A stretch of 64,000 nucleotides of DNA from Qipengyuania atrilutea (GTDB taxonomy: Bacteria > Pseudomonadota > Alphaproteobacteria > Sphingomonadales > Sphingomonadaceae): positions 570,491-634,490 of the forward strand of contig NZ_JABWGV010000003.1 of the NCBI RefSeq assembly GCF_013370205.1. Direction: 5' to 3'. Both the position numbers and the translations under genes were made by a program. The notes under the pieces are model-generated. The model did no database searches. It saw only the letters and a list, made by a program, of their open reading frames with translations, and was not told where the DNA came from. Position 1 is the first letter of the stretch. The number at the start of each line of letters is the position of its first letter. Below are positions 1-9,653 of the stretch, piece by piece.

Positions 1-2
1 GC

Positions 3-206
3 GCGGACGCGGCTCTCGACCGGGGAACCGCGATTGCAGTCGGAAAGAATATCGGACGCCGCTTCTACATAGAGCTGATTACCGACGGACGCGGATATAG
101 CGCGACCGAGGTCGAGTTCCGCGTCACGAGTTGGTTATCTCTGCTCGCAAGCGTATCGACGATCGGGCGCGACAGCGTCGTGGCCGAAATCAGCCGCGAC
201 TACTGA
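3..206 (+). CDS. tamB: TamB-like translocation/assembly module protein, C-terminal fragment
   Basis: The window opens inside this gene. The last 67 codons are open in one frame and end in TGA at 204-206. They contain the segments VGKNIGRRFYIEL and ISRDY, which resemble the extreme C-terminus of the TamB/DUF490 family, where a beta-strand-rich tail ends in a short aromatic motif. TamB is an inner-membrane-anchored, periplasm-spanning protein that works with the BamA-like TamA in outer-membrane biogenesis. TamA would be expected upstream, outside the window. The gene converges on the DUF1996 gene with a 19-nt gap. The family call rests on the tail only. Confidence 0.7.
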   Translation, partial: ADAALDRGTAIAVGKNIGRRFYIELITDGRGYSATEVEFRVTSWLSLLASVSTIGRDSVVAEISRDY

Positions 207-225
207 CGCGCCCATGGTCTTCAGA

Positions 226-1491
226 TTAGTGACCGGCGTGCTTTCCCGGCCGCGGGGGGACTGGGACGAGATGCGGCGTATCGACTTTATTGTGATAGTG
301 CTTGTTGCGCTTCATGATGGTTCCGTTTCCTAGGTCACCATCGGAGCAATTCAGCATCTTATCGATACAATTGTCCTGCCAGGTGTCGAGTGCTTCGTCA
401 TTCCAAGCACCTAGCCAATCGGCATGAAACGTATAGCCTGGCTCCCGGAACTCTTCCGGTGCCATGTGATCGCTCGCATAATGCCAGTTACTGGGCTTGT
501 CGCCAGCTTCGATATTGTATCGAACGATTAGCGAAAAAGCTGGCAACACGTACTTGTGACTTGCCGGACACGATGCCTGACCCGTCATGCGATTGCGAAC
601 GCTGTAAGCGGTGTGGCTCCGGTAGTCCGATGCGCTAAGCGATTTACCGTCCCAACAACCCGGGGCTGTGATCCGGGCATGGAAAACCGAACCGGCCGGA
701 CAATCCGCCAGGACCTCCGACATCGTACCTTTTTTATTGTCACAGCTGAATTTCGTCGGGTTGTACTGTTTCTCGTTCTTTTTGGCGGCGTCCCAACCGA
801 ATATGTACGACAAGCCCCGTGGAATGCGTGCTGGCGTGTTCTCGAACCTGTTGAACCAAGGGTCGTTAGCTGGCCGGCGCTTGTAATATACTCCAATATA
901 TTGCGGCTGTACGACCCGGCCGTCTCCCGTCAGAAGAGCTGGTATCCAGTAAGCTGAACGGTTGAGATCGTTTGAGCACGTGCTCTCGCCCGAGGCACGC
1001 AAACTTTCATACGTGCTGTTTTCGTCTGCATTCAGATTGCCAAAGAACTGATGCAGGTGGCTAGCGCCTTTCTGGCCCGGATAAACCAACGGGTCATTGT
1101 AGGCGAGATGCCCAGTCGAACAGACGAAGCGAAACGCACCGACGACATCCGGTGCCGCGCTTTTCGCTTGGCGAAGGGGGCCGATAGACCCTTCGAAGTC
1201 GAGCCCGTCAGATACCTTTCCAACTTGCCCCGCAGTACGCGCAACTGCATTTGCAGGCTTAGCCGGAGCAGCCTTGGCCGGATCGCGCTCCAGTTTTTCG
1301 ACAGCATCACGAAGTTTGCCCATCGCGTTATCGGCCATGTCGAGAGCGAACCGCAATTGCGAAATCGCCGGATCGTACTGTGCAGGATCATACTGAGCCG
1401 GATCGACCGGTCGTTCCTGTTCGGACAGGGCGGGGGTAGCGGCGAGTAACGTAGTCGATAGCAAGGCAGTAAGGGAAATGCCGAATTTCAT
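226..1491 (-). CDS. Secreted DUF1996 domain-containing protein
   Basis: A 421-residue protein with a clear Sec signal peptide (basic MKFGIS, then a hydrophobic run, with a likely cut after TPALS near residue 23). Residues about 30-70 are low-complexity with DPAQYDPAQYDPA repeats and a short helical stretch. From about residue 113 the sequence matches DUF1996, with the motif SHLHQFFGN and several conserved Cys and Trp positions (FVCSTGHLAYNDP, YWIPALL, CPAGSVFHA). DUF1996 is common in fungi and scattered in bacteria; its function is not known, though the conserved His residues suggest metal or carbohydrate chemistry (inference). By eye this gene and the following lysozyme are less GC-rich than their neighbours, which could indicate transfer. 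No partner gene is evident apart from the lysozyme 82 nt further up on the same strand. Confidence 0.85.
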   Translation of the reverse strand: MKFGISLTALLSTTLLAATPALSEQERPVDPAQYDPAQYDPAISQLRFALDMADNAMGKLRDAVEKLERDPAKAAPAKPANAVARTAGQVGKVSDGLDFEGSIGPLRQAKSAAPDVVGAFRFVCSTGHLAYNDPLVYPGQKGASHLHQFFGNLNADENSTYESLRASGESTCSNDLNRSAYWIPALLTGDGRVVQPQYIGVYYKRRPANDPWFNRFENTPARIPRGLSYIFGWDAAKKNEKQYNPTKFSCDNKKGTMSEVLADCPAGSVFHARITAPGCWDGKSLSASDYRSHTAYSVRNRMTGQASCPASHKYVLPAFSLIVRYNIEAGDKPSNWHYASDHMAPEEFREPGYTFHADWLGAWNDEALDTWQDNCIDKMLNCSDGDLGNGTIMKRNKHYHNKVDTPHLVPVPPRPGKHAGH

Positions 1492-1573
1492 AAGTAAAGA
1501 GCCTCCAAACGTCGCGAACGCCCCTATCGGGGTGCTGCAATAGGGTAAATGAACGGGAGCCTGCTGTGCGGCT

Positions 1574-2194
1574 TTACGAAAGATTCCCGCGGTAGAGCGC
1601 AGCTTCGCAGGTGCGGCGGCGTGTCAATCCGCGCAAGACGCGCCCCGCAGCCATGTTCCAGCGTGCGAATTCCGCCGTGGCGCCTTCATGGTCGCCAGCG
1701 ATATGTTTGCGGGTCAACGTCGCGCGGGCAATTGCGCCGGTATTGTAGTGAAAGCTGACGAGCGCATCGAACTGATGCTGAGGGCAGCGGGTCTGACCAA
1801 GGGCTTCTGCAACTTCTGCGCTGTATTTCGTCAGATCGGTTTCCAGGCGCGCATCGCACTCGGCTTGGGTCCAGACCGTTCCCGGACCGATCCCGGGACC
1901 CGTAGCGCCCCAGCCGATCGTCCACGGCGCGGCGCCTGTAGCTGGGTCAGGGTATGCTTCGACAAGACCGTCCGTACGTAGCTTCGCGCACCCTTCGAAC
2001 CGTTTGATGAGCGCGATGCCTTCCGGTCCGATCCGAGAAATCGGGTTTAGATGCCGGTTGTCGTCTTCTTCCGAATTGCGGCTATCATCCCCAGTCATCG
2101 CGTCGATCGCACTGTCCAGCGCTGCTACTTCGCTTTGGCGAAAGCCGCGACCAATTATGCGCCGTACGACGTCGAACAGATGTTTTTTTTGCAA
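1574..2194 (-). CDS. Lysozyme, glycoside hydrolase family 24 (T4/RrrD type)
   Basis: A 206-residue protein. Residues about 55-200 form a GH24 muramidase domain that cleaves the MurNAc-GlcNAc bond of peptidoglycan. The T4 catalytic triad is recognisable: Glu67 in KRFEG, Asp83 in AYPDP and Thr92 in WTIGWGAT. There is no signal peptide or membrane anchor. Residues 1-35 instead form a short helical segment (GFRQSEVAALDSAID), and residues 36-47 are an acidic linker. Without an export signal the enzyme would need a holin-like route or lysis to reach the wall. No holin, spanin or phage structural gene is nearby, so this is either a domesticated endolysin or a housekeeping muramidase. It lies upstream of the DUF1996 gene and could be co-transcribed with it. 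Confidence 0.88.
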   Translation of the reverse strand: MQKKHLFDVVRRIIGRGFRQSEVAALDSAIDAMTGDDSRNSEEDDNRHLNPISRIGPEGIALIKRFEGCAKLRTDGLVEAYPDPATGAAPWTIGWGATGPGIGPGTVWTQAECDARLETDLTKYSAEVAEALGQTRCPQHQFDALVSFHYNTGAIARATLTRKHIAGDHEGATAEFARWNMAAGRVLRGLTRRRTCEAALYRGNLS

Positions 2195-2285
2195 GGCGGG
2201 CTCCTTCGATGCGAAAAGAAGGCGCGCTATTAGACAGATGGAACGGTAGTAGGAAAACGGTTTGTTCTGGTTTCATTCGTTGCAA

Positions 2286-2320
2286 ACAAAAAGGGTGCCG
2301 GACCGCTCCGACACCCTTCC
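2286..2320 (-). terminator. Rho-independent terminator of glnBA
   Basis: On the minus strand a stem of about ten pairs (AGGGTGTCGGA with TCCGGCACCCT, one G-T pair, 4-nt loop) is followed directly by a T-rich run (AAAAA on the plus strand at 2288-2292). It begins about 20 nt past the glnA stop codon, as expected for the end of the glnB-glnA transcript. Confidence 0.85.
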
Positions 2321-2339
2321 GTTAAAGTATTTCGTTAGA

Positions 2340-3749
2340 TCAGGCGCTGTAATACATATCGAATTCGACTGCACTCGGAGTGGTTTCCCAGCGAATGACC
2401 TCGTCCCACTTTAGTTCGGTGTAGGCCATGATCTGGTCTTTGGAGAATACGTCACCGGCCAAGAGGAACTCGTGGTCGGCCTCGAGAGCCTCCAAGGCTT
2501 CCCGCAGGCTCGCGCAGACCGTCGGCACGTCTGCGAGTTCGGCCGGCGGCAGATCGTACAGGTTCTTGTCCATGGCTTCGCCCGGATGGATCTTGTTCTG
2601 AATCCCGTCCAGACCCGCCATCAGGAGCGCTGCATAAGCGAGATACGGGTTCGCCATTGCATCGGGGAAGCGGAACTCGACGCGCTTTGCCTTGTCGCCC
2701 GCGCCATAGGGAATGCGGCACGATGCCGAGCGGTTGCGCGCAGAATAGGCGAGCAGCACCGGCGCCTCAAAACCAGGGACCAGCCGCTTGTAGCTGTTGG
2801 TCGTCGGGTTGGTGAAAGCGTTCAGTGCCTTGGCGTGCTTGATGACACCGCCGATGTAATAGAGGCAGTTGTCGCTAAGACCTGCGTAGCCGTTGCCGGC
2901 GAAGGTCGGCTTGCCTTCGTCCCAGATCGACATGTGGGTGTGCATGCCAGAGCCGTTATCATCCTTGATCGGTTTCGGCATGAATGTCGCGGTTTTGCCG
3001 TAGGCGTGCGCTACCTGGTGCACGACATACTTGTAGATCTGCATCTGGTCGGCAGTCTGTACGAGCGTCGAAAAGGTCAGGCCAAGTTCGTGCTGGGCTG
3101 CGGCGACCTCGTGGTGATGCTTGTCGCAGTCGAGACCCATTTCGAGCATCGTCGAGACCATTTCGGCGCGGATATCGCCTGCGCTGTCGACCGGTGCGAC
3201 CGGGAAGTAACCGCCCTTGGCCCGCGGGCGGTGTCCCATGTTGCCGCCTTCGATTTCCTTGCCCGAATTGGTGGGAAGTTCGATGTCGTCGATCGCGTAA
3301 CCAGATCCGGCATAGCCATCTTCGAAGCGCACATCGTCGAACATGAAGAACTCGGCTTCGGGGCCGACGTAGATCGTGTCGCCGATACCGGTCGACTTGA
3401 GGTAAGCCTCGGCGCGCTTCGCGGTCGAGCGCGGGTCGCGGGAGTAGAGTTCGCCAGAGGAAGGCTCGACGATATCACAGAACACGATCATCATCGAAGT
3501 CGCGCTGAACGGATCGATGTAAACGCGCTCCAGATCCGGCTTCAGGATCATGTCGCTTTCGTTGATGACCTTCCAGCCGGCAATCGACGAACCGTCGAAC
3601 ATCAACCCGTCTTCGAGTTCATCCTCGCCAAGAGCACCGGACGCCATGGTCAGATGCTGCCACTTGCCCTTGGGATCGGTGAAACGCAGGTCCACCCATT
3701 CGATTTCTTCGTCTTTGATGCGTTTCAGCACGTCAGTTGCGTTAGACAT
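2340..3749 (-). CDS. glnA: Glutamine synthetase, type I
   Basis: A 469-residue protein, the normal length for a dodecameric GSI. It makes glutamine from glutamate, ammonia and ATP in the cytoplasm. Visible features are [10 protein letters not shown] (50-59), the metal-binding segment [10 protein letters not shown] (129-138), the ATP-binding [14 protein letters not shown] (259-272) and the Asn/Arg region NRSASCRIP (339-347). Tyr398 in KNLYDLPP is the expected adenylylation site, so activity control by GlnE is likely. The start has a GGAG-type Shine-Dalgarno sequence 10-13 nt upstream. It lies 65 nt downstream of glnB and ends at a strong terminator. Confidence 0.98.
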   Translation of the reverse strand: MSNATDVLKRIKDEEIEWVDLRFTDPKGKWQHLTMASGALGEDELEDGLMFDGSSIAGWKVINESDMILKPDLERVYIDPFSATSMMIVFCDIVEPSSGELYSRDPRSTAKRAEAYLKSTGIGDTIYVGPEAEFFMFDDVRFEDGYAGSGYAIDDIELPTNSGKEIEGGNMGHRPRAKGGYFPVAPVDSAGDIRAEMVSTMLEMGLDCDKHHHEVAAAQHELGLTFSTLVQTADQMQIYKYVVHQVAHAYGKTATFMPKPIKDDNGSGMHTHMSIWDEGKPTFAGNGYAGLSDNCLYYIGGVIKHAKALNAFTNPTTNSYKRLVPGFEAPVLLAYSARNRSASCRIPYGAGDKAKRVEFRFPDAMANPYLAYAALLMAGLDGIQNKIHPGEAMDKNLYDLPPAELADVPTVCASLREALEALEADHEFLLAGDVFSKDQIMAYTELKWDEVIRWETTPSAVEFDMYYSA

Positions 3750-3814
3750 TTTCCTGTATTCTCCATGTGAGATAAGCGTTGGGGTGGGTCGAGTTTATGG
3801 GGAAAGCAAGTCCC

Positions 3815-4312
<498 letters not shown>

Positions 4313-4350
4313 TCATGTGCACCGGCCTGCCTACTTTTTTAGCATCGCGA

Positions 4351-5283
4351 TCAGCGATCGAGCTTCAACCCTGTCGTCTCGGGCAGACCTGCCATGAGAT
4401 TCAGGTTCTGAACCGCGGCGCCGCTTGCGCCCTTTCCCAAATTATCGAGCCGAGCAACGAGACGGGTGTTCCATCCTCCCTTGTTCGCAAAGACAAACAA
4501 TTCCATACCGTCGTTGGGTAAAGCATCGGGTTCGATAATGAGTTCATTAGGCAAATTGGCTTTGATGACCGAAACGACCGGCGCGCTATCATAGAACTCG
4601 CTCAGTGCCTCTTGCAGCGCATTAGCGTGAGGCTCCATTTCCATTGCCCCGAGGTGCAGCGGTACCTCGACGATCATTCCGCGAAATACCGGTATTACCG
4701 CGGGCGCGAACAACACTAGATGCGTGAGGCCTGCATGCGCCTTCATTTCAGGCAGGTGCTTGTGCGACAGATCGTAGCCATAGGCACGAAAGCCCGGAGC
4801 GTTTCCACTTTCGTACCGTTCGATCAAGGCCTTGCCGCCGCCTGAGTAGCCGCTCACCGCGTTGACCGTGTAAGGCCAATCCGCTGGTAGAAGCCCTACA
4901 CGGACAAGCGGAGCTACGAGCGCGAGGAACCCTGTCGGGTAGCAGCCAGGGTTGCTGATCCGCTTGGCATGAGCGACGCGATCCGTCCCGATAAGTTCGG
5001 GAAAGCCGTAGGTCCAACCCTCGGCCACCCGGTGCGCGCTCGAAGCATCGATGACCCGCGTCCTATCGTTCTCGATCAAGGCAACCGCCTCGCGTGCCGT
5101 ATCATCGGGCAGGCAGAGGATCGCTACATCCGCGTCGTTCAGCGCTTCGCGCCGCGCCGCCGCGTCCTTTCGCTGGTCCTCATCCAGTATAAGGAGTTCG
5201 AATTCATCGCGGTCTGCGAGCCGCTCGCGGATCTCGAGACCGGTCGTGCCGGCGCCTCCGTCAATGAATACCGATAGTGCCAT
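4351..5283 (-). CDS. argC: N-acetyl-gamma-glutamyl-phosphate reductase
   Basis: A 310-residue ArgC of the short (type 2) class. It performs the NADPH-dependent reduction of N-acetylglutamyl phosphate to the semialdehyde in arginine synthesis. The N-terminal nucleotide-binding motif is DGGAGTTGLEI (8-18). The catalytic cysteine is Cys114 in SNPGCYPTGF, and the conserved YDLSHKHLPEM segment follows. The start codon shares one base with the stop of the SH3 gene upstream (TGATG), which implies translational coupling. No other arg gene is in the window. Confidence 0.96.
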   Translation of the reverse strand: MALSVFIDGGAGTTGLEIRERLADRDEFELLILDEDQRKDAAARREALNDADVAILCLPDDTAREAVALIENDRTRVIDASSAHRVAEGWTYGFPELIGTDRVAHAKRISNPGCYPTGFLALVAPLVRVGLLPADWPYTVNAVSGYSGGGKALIERYESGNAPGFRAYGYDLSHKHLPEMKAHAGLTHLVLFAPAVIPVFRGMIVEVPLHLGAMEMEPHANALQEALSEFYDSAPVVSVIKANLPNELIIEPDALPNDGMELFVFANKGGWNTRLVARLDNLGKGASGAAVQNLNLMAGLPETTGLKLDR

Positions 5284-5651
5284 CAGTCCCTATCGGGGGG
5301 CAGGAGCTGGGAGAGCTGTACGTAACCGCTCGGTCCGGCGGGTCCGCGGCAGGCCCAGCACCAGTCACCCAGCAAATCCAGTATTTCGAGGGTCTGATGC
5401 GCGCCGATGTCGGCGGCAACCGAAGCATCGTCGGAAGGCTGCAGCATGAGCCGCGCACCGCCGACCCCGGTCTTGCGCAGGTGAGGCACGACGTAATGCG
5501 CCGCAAGATGCGTACCGGCGAGCGCGATATGCGCCAGATCACCGCGCAGGGGCAGGCTGCCCGGCTCGGGCCGCGCGACCGGTCCAGTCAGGCCGAGCGG
5601 ATGCTCGGGGAGTTTATAATCGGACTCTACAGTCAACTCAGCTTTGCTCAT
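5283..5651 (-). CDS. Small protein with a bacterial SH3-like domain
   Basis: A 122-residue protein without a signal peptide. Residues about 35-115 resemble the bacterial SH3 module found at the N-terminus of NlpC/P60 (C40) peptidases: a RGDLAHIALAGTHLAAHYV lead-in, then LQPSDD, EILDLLGDWCWA and GPSGYVQLSQL strands. In many alphaproteobacteria a full NlpC/P60 hydrolase sits next to this type of leucyl aminopeptidase, as recalled family knowledge. Here the Cys/His catalytic domain is absent and the protein stops right after the SH3 fold, so it may be a truncated descendant now coupled to argC. Function is unknown; wall-peptide binding is possible but unproven. Confidence 0.65.
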   Translation of the reverse strand: MSKAELTVESDYKLPEHPLGLTGPVARPEPGSLPLRGDLAHIALAGTHLAAHYVVPHLRKTGVGGARLMLQPSDDASVAADIGAHQTLEILDLLGDWCWACRGPAGPSGYVQLSQLLPPDRD

Positions 5652-5745
5652 TCAGCGATCGAGGTGGGCAACAACGCCACGCGCCGCCCGCTTATAGCGC
5701 AGCGCGCCTTGCGGCAAGGTTGCAGCATTCGGTTACCACAAAAGC

Positions 5746-7146
5746 TCAATTGGTAGCGTAGCGAGCGCGCAGCATGTGATACGCGGCGCGCAGTCCATAA
5801 GCCGCGCCGCCCTTCGAGCGGCCCGGCTTGGGGAACGGGCGCCAGCCGAACGTGTCGAAATGCGCCCACTCGATACCTTCGCCGACGAACTTGTCGAGGA
5901 AGAGGCCGGCCACGCTTGCACCGGCGTAGGAATTGCCGTGGGCATTGTTCGTGTCGGCGATATCGGACTTGAGCCACTCGGCGTAAGCCTCGGGAAGCGG
6001 CATGCGCCAAGGTGCGTCGTCATGCTCGCGTCCGGCCTTGATCAGGTCTTCCGCAGTCTCGTCTTTCCGCGTCATGAGGGCCGGAAAGTCCGGGCCGAGG
6101 GCTACGCGGGCCGCACCCGTCAGCGTCGCGAAATCGATCAGCAGTTCCGGTTTCTCTTCGCTCGCGCGGGTCAACGCATCCCCGAGAATCAGACGGCCCT
6201 CAGCGTCCGTGTTGCCGATTTCGACCGTAATGCCCTTGCGGCTTTTCAGAACGTCACCCGGGCGGAAGGAATTGCCCGAGATGGCGTTTTCTACGGCCGG
6301 AACGAGCAGGTGGAGCCGCACCGGCAGCTTCGCTTCCATGATAAGCTGGGCTAGTGCGATCGCGTGCGCCGCGCCGCCCATGTCCTTCTTCATCAGCATC
6401 ATGCCGCTGGCCGACTTCACGTCCAGCCCGCCGCTGTCGAAGCACACGCCCTTACCGACGACTGCAATGATCGGGTCGGTTTCCTTGCCCCATGTCAAAT
6501 GCAACAAACGCGGGGCGTGATGGCGCGCGGCAGCCCGGCCGACGGCGTGAATCATGGGGTAATTCTGTTCGAGGGTGTCGCCGCGCGTTACCTCGAGCGA
6601 GGCGGAGTAGCGCTTCGCCAAGCGCTCTGCCTCTTCTTCGAGAGCAGCCGGTCCCATGTCCTCTGCCGGCGTATTGATCAGATCGCGCACGAGGAGTTCG
6701 GCTTCGGCTTCGATTACCGCCGTATCGATCGCACTTACCTGCTTGGTCAGAAAGATGCGCGGGTCGGTCGCATCGTCGTCCTTCGTGTAGCGGTCGAAGC
6801 GGTACTGTGCGGTAATCCAGCCGAACAGCGCCGGCGCTACGCCCTTGTCGATTTCGTCTTCAGCGAGCCTATAGGTGCCTGCTGGAAGCTCTTCTGCCAG
6901 TTTGGCAAGACACCACGAGGACAAGCTTTTCGGATTGGCGACGCCGCCTACCGCGAACCATCCGTCGTCATCGGGTACAATGCCGACCTGATAGCCGCCC
7001 CCGGTGAACTTCTGCGCTTCGAGAACCGCGCGCTGCGTTCCGGTCAGGCTTTTGGCCCATTCGGAAAAACCGTCCGAATTGACGAGATGAATCGCTTTTG
7101 CGTCCTGGCCGCGGTCGGCCTCGATCAATGGGGTCTTTTCGCTCAT
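5746..7146 (-). CDS. Leucyl aminopeptidase family protein (peptidase M17)
   Basis: A 466-residue M17 zinc/manganese aminopeptidase that removes N-terminal residues from peptides in the cytoplasm. The catalytic domain carries GKGVCFDSGGLDVK and KKDMGG for the metal-binding Lys and Asp residues, and the family signature NTDAEGRLILGDAL. The frame extends far upstream, but homologous sequence begins at MSEKTPLIEA (ATG at 7146), so I use that start. The N-terminal 150 residues are the less conserved M17 regulatory domain. It is divergent from map with a 63-nt gap, and the two could share a control region. Confidence 0.93.
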   Translation of the reverse strand: MSEKTPLIEADRGQDAKAIHLVNSDGFSEWAKSLTGTQRAVLEAQKFTGGGYQVGIVPDDDGWFAVGGVANPKSLSSWCLAKLAEELPAGTYRLAEDEIDKGVAPALFGWITAQYRFDRYTKDDDATDPRIFLTKQVSAIDTAVIEAEAELLVRDLINTPAEDMGPAALEEEAERLAKRYSASLEVTRGDTLEQNYPMIHAVGRAAARHHAPRLLHLTWGKETDPIIAVVGKGVCFDSGGLDVKSASGMMLMKKDMGGAAHAIALAQLIMEAKLPVRLHLLVPAVENAISGNSFRPGDVLKSRKGITVEIGNTDAEGRLILGDALTRASEEKPELLIDFATLTGAARVALGPDFPALMTRKDETAEDLIKAGREHDDAPWRMPLPEAYAEWLKSDIADTNNAHGNSYAGASVAGLFLDKFVGEGIEWAHFDTFGWRPFPKPGRSKGGAAYGLRAAYHMLRARYATN

Positions 7147-7209
7147 ACCAAGCCTATTAACGGATGACGGCGATGTTCCAAGCTCGCATTTGCGCGAAAA
7201 AAGGACTAC

Positions 7210-8043
7210 ATGCCGGCCATGACCGAATATCAAGTGATCGAAAGCGACCAGACCGTCTACCGCGACGGGACTATCAAGCTGCACGGACCCGAAGGGTTCG
7301 AGGGAATGCGCAAGGCCGGCAAGCTCGCTGCGAGTATCCTCGACGCGCTGGTGGACGAGGTAAAGCCCGGGGTAACGACGGCTGCGCTCGACGATATCGT
7401 CCGCGCCATGACGCTCGATGCAGGTGCGGTTCCGGCCACAATGGGATATCGCGGATATGCGCATAGCTGCTGCATTTCGGTCAATCATGTCATCTGCCAC
7501 GGCATCCCGTCCGAGAAGGCTCTCAAGGATGGCGACATCGTTAACATTGATGTCACACCCCTACTTGATGGGTGGCATGGCGACACGAGCCGGATGTACC
7601 TCGTCGGCGACGTACCTCTCAAGGCGCGCCGGCTGGTCGACATAACGCACGAATGCCTGATGCTGGGAATTGAAGCTGCCAAGCCCGGAGCCCGGCTCGG
7701 CGATATTTCCGCTGCTATTCAGCGTCATGCTGAGGAACACCGCTACGGCATCGTGCGCGAATTCTGCGGCCACGGCGTGGGCCGGCTGTTTCACGATGCT
7801 CCCGAAGTCGTCCACGCTGGCCGCGCCGGTTCGGGACCGGAGCTCAAGCCCGGCATGTTCTTCACCATCGAACCGATGATCAATCTCGGCAAGCCGCAAG
7901 CGAAGATGCTGCGCGACGGATGGACGGCCGTTACGCGCGACCGCTCGCTATCGGCGCAGTTCGAACATTCGATCGGTATCACCGAAAGCGGCGCAGAAAT
8001 CTTCACGCTGAGCGAGAAGGGCTTGCACAAGCCCCCTTACTAA
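7210..8043 (+). CDS. map: Methionine aminopeptidase, type I
   Basis: A 277-residue cytoplasmic enzyme that removes the initiator methionine from nascent proteins. The five metal ligands lie in recognisable contexts: NIDVTPLLDGWHGDTSRMY (two Asp), GHGVGRLFHDAP (His), FFTIEPMI (Glu) and QFEHSIGIT (Glu). The start could be ATG 7210 or the in-frame ATG 7219 (MTEYQ). Homologues tend to begin at MTEY, so the true protein may be three residues shorter. Its stop TAA overlaps the stop of the convergent ccmB by 4 nt (CTAA). Confidence 0.97.
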   Translation: MPAMTEYQVIESDQTVYRDGTIKLHGPEGFEGMRKAGKLAASILDALVDEVKPGVTTAALDDIVRAMTLDAGAVPATMGYRGYAHSCCISVNHVICHGIPSEKALKDGDIVNIDVTPLLDGWHGDTSRMYLVGDVPLKARRLVDITHECLMLGIEAAKPGARLGDISAAIQRHAEEHRYGIVREFCGHGVGRLFHDAPEVVHAGRAGSGPELKPGMFFTIEPMINLGKPQAKMLRDGWTAVTRDRSLSAQFEHSIGITESGAEIFTLSEKGLHKPPY

Positions 8044-8696
8044 CCGTCGCGCGCGGCGCGGATCGCCGCTCCCGCCGCGAAGGGTGCAACGGCGCATAGG
8101 GCGAGGCTGATTGCGGCTGCCAGCCATACCGCAGACGTATCGGGCCGTGCGAGTGCTCCTGCACCGAAGATCAGGATCGGAATGGCGAGCGGGATAACGA
8201 GCAACCCGGCCAGCGCCGCTCCCCCGCGCAGGCTCGCTGTCAGCGCCGCGACCGCCAGTCCGATTGCCGCGAGCCCCGGGGTTCCGGCAAGCAAGCCGAG
8301 CAGCAGCGTCAAGAGCGTACCGCTTTCCAGACCGATCAGTGCGGCAGCGGGAAGGCTCGCGGCGAGCAGCAGCGGCCCGAAACTCAGCCAGTGCGCAGCA
8401 AGCCTGGCGGCCATCGCCAGTTCCTCACTTATGCCGCGCAGATGAAGCTGGTCGAATACGCCTGCCTTGAGATCGTCCGCAACGAGACGCTCCAGTGGCA
8501 GGATCGAGGACAGCAGCGCCGCGACCCACAGGATGCCGCCGCCTGTACGCACCAGCAGGCTCGGAGAAGGCCCGATGGCGAAGGGATAAAGGATTGCGAC
8601 AGCGAGGAAGAACAGCACGGCAAGCAGAGTTCCGCCGCCCCGCCTGCCGGGAAGCAGATTGCCGAGATCGCGGCGTAAGAGAAGCCCGAACGTCAC
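8040..8696 (-). CDS. ccmB: Heme exporter protein CcmB
   Basis: A 218-residue protein with about six hydrophobic segments, matching the CcmB permease of the cytochrome c maturation system I ABC complex. It begins with FGLLLRRDLGNLLPG, followed by GTLLAVLFFLAVAILYPFAIG, a typical CcmB opening. Together with CcmA and the heme-handling CcmC and CcmE it releases holo-CcmE for cytochrome c assembly in the periplasm. Its ATG overlaps the ccmA stop by 4 nt, so the two genes are translationally coupled. No ccmC, D, E or F gene follows here; the strand changes at map. Confidence 0.92.
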   Translation of the reverse strand: MTFGLLLRRDLGNLLPGRRGGGTLLAVLFFLAVAILYPFAIGPSPSLLVRTGGGILWVAALLSSILPLERLVADDLKAGVFDQLHLRGISEELAMAARLAAHWLSFGPLLLAASLPAAALIGLESGTLLTLLLGLLAGTPGLAAIGLAVAALTASLRGGAALAGLLVIPLAIPILIFGAGALARPDTSAVWLAAAISLALCAVAPFAAGAAIRAARDG

Positions 8697-9289
8697 AGGG
8701 CAAACTCTTCAAGCGCGAGCGTTTGCGCATTGTTCATCGCGAGCGGCTGGTGCGATGCGGCAATGCAGATCCCGCCTGCACTACGATGTTCGTCGACCAA
8801 CGGAGTAACCAGCGCCTGCGCTTCGGTATCGAGGCCGTTAAGCGGCTCGTCGAGCAACCATATGTCAGCTTCGGATAGGATGAGCCGCGCCAGCCCCGCG
8901 CGCTTACGTTGCCCGGTCGACAGATAGCGCACCGGCACGTCGAGCAGCGATGTGAGTGACATTTGCTCGTAGACTGCGTGTGGCTGTTCCGCACAGTCAA
9001 GCCGATGCCAGAAGGTCAGCGCTTCGCGCAGGCTGCACTCGGGATCGAGAGCGAGGTTCTCGTCCAGCAGTGCGCAGCTACCCTTCCGCTCCACGCTCCC
9101 TCCGTAGGGCCGCAGCAGACCGGCGAGAACGCGCAGCAAGCTCGATTTGCCGGTACCGTTCGGACCTGTCACAAGACATGCGTCTCCCGCGCCAAGGGTC
9201 AGATTCAAACCGCGGAAAAGCAGGCGATCGCCGCGACGGCACGCCAGTCCTTTCGCTTCGATAGCTGCCGCGATGCCTGCCCCTTGCAT
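8693..9289 (-). CDS. ccmA: Heme exporter ATP-binding protein CcmA
   Basis: A 198-residue ABC ATPase. Walker A is GPNGTGKSS, the signature is [10 protein letters not shown] and Walker B is [13 protein letters not shown] longer open frame exists upstream, but the recognisable protein begins at [15 protein letters not shown] (ATG 9289), which gives the normal CcmA length. It powers the CcmABCD complex in cytochrome c maturation. It is first in the two-gene ccmAB operon and is divergent from phhB across 58 nt. Confidence 0.93.
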   Translation of the reverse strand: MQGAGIAAAIEAKGLACRRGDRLLFRGLNLTLGAGDACLVTGPNGTGKSSLLRVLAGLLRPYGGSVERKGSCALLDENLALDPECSLREALTFWHRLDCAEQPHAVYEQMSLTSLLDVPVRYLSTGQRKRAGLARLILSEADIWLLDEPLNGLDTEAQALVTPLVDEHRSAGGICIAASHQPLAMNNAQTLALEEFAL

Positions 9290-9347
9290 GGGAAGGCGCG
9301 ATAGGCGAAAGCCGAAAGCGCGACAAGCGAGGCAAGAAAGGTGGGCT

Positions 9348-9653
9348 ATGGCGGTTGCGGAACTGACTGAAAGCGAACGCGAGGTATGGCTGCGCACGCT
9401 CTCGAACTGGACGCTTGCGCGCGAGGGGAAAGCCATTCAGCGCAACTTCGAGTTTCCCGATTTTAACGCGGCCTTCGGGTTCATGACCAGGGTCGCCTTG
9501 CTGGCCGAAAAACACGACCATCACCCCGAGTGGTTCAACGTCTACAACCGGGTCGAGGTCACGCTGACCACGCATGATGCGGGCGAAAACGGCGGGCTTT
9601 CGCACCGCGATGCCAAGATGGCGAAGGCGATGGACGCGCTGGCCGGTTCCTGA
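9348..9653 (+). CDS. phhB: Pterin-4a-carbinolamine dehydratase
   Basis: A 101-residue protein, the usual size. It dehydrates 4a-hydroxy-tetrahydropterin and so recycles the cofactor of aromatic amino-acid hydroxylases; some homologues act in molybdopterin metabolism. The family signature [20 protein letters not shown] is intact with all catalytic His residues, followed by the THDAG and LSHRD segments. The ATG at 9348 is chosen because the conserved region begins right after it. The stop abuts the stop of the convergent SDR gene (TGATCA). No phenylalanine hydroxylase gene is in the window. Confidence 0.93.
   Translation: MAVAELTESEREVWLRTLSNWTLAREGKAIQRNFEFPDFNAAFGFMTRVALLAEKHDHHPEWFNVYNRVEVTLTTHDAGENGGLSHRDAKMAKAMDALAGS

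Noticed and set aside
1510..1545. A hairpin (CCCC-TATC-GGGG) between the DUF1996 and lysozyme genes as a terminator.
   Set aside because: The stem is only about four pairs, has no T-run on either strand and lies near the DUF1996 start region.
1574..2194. The lysozyme as evidence of a prophage.
   Set aside because: No holin, terminase, capsid, tail, integrase or attachment repeat was seen within the surrounding sequence.
2472..3770. A 432-codon plus-strand frame opposite glnA.
   Set aside because: glnA is intact and conserved along its whole length, so the opposite frame is a composition artefact.
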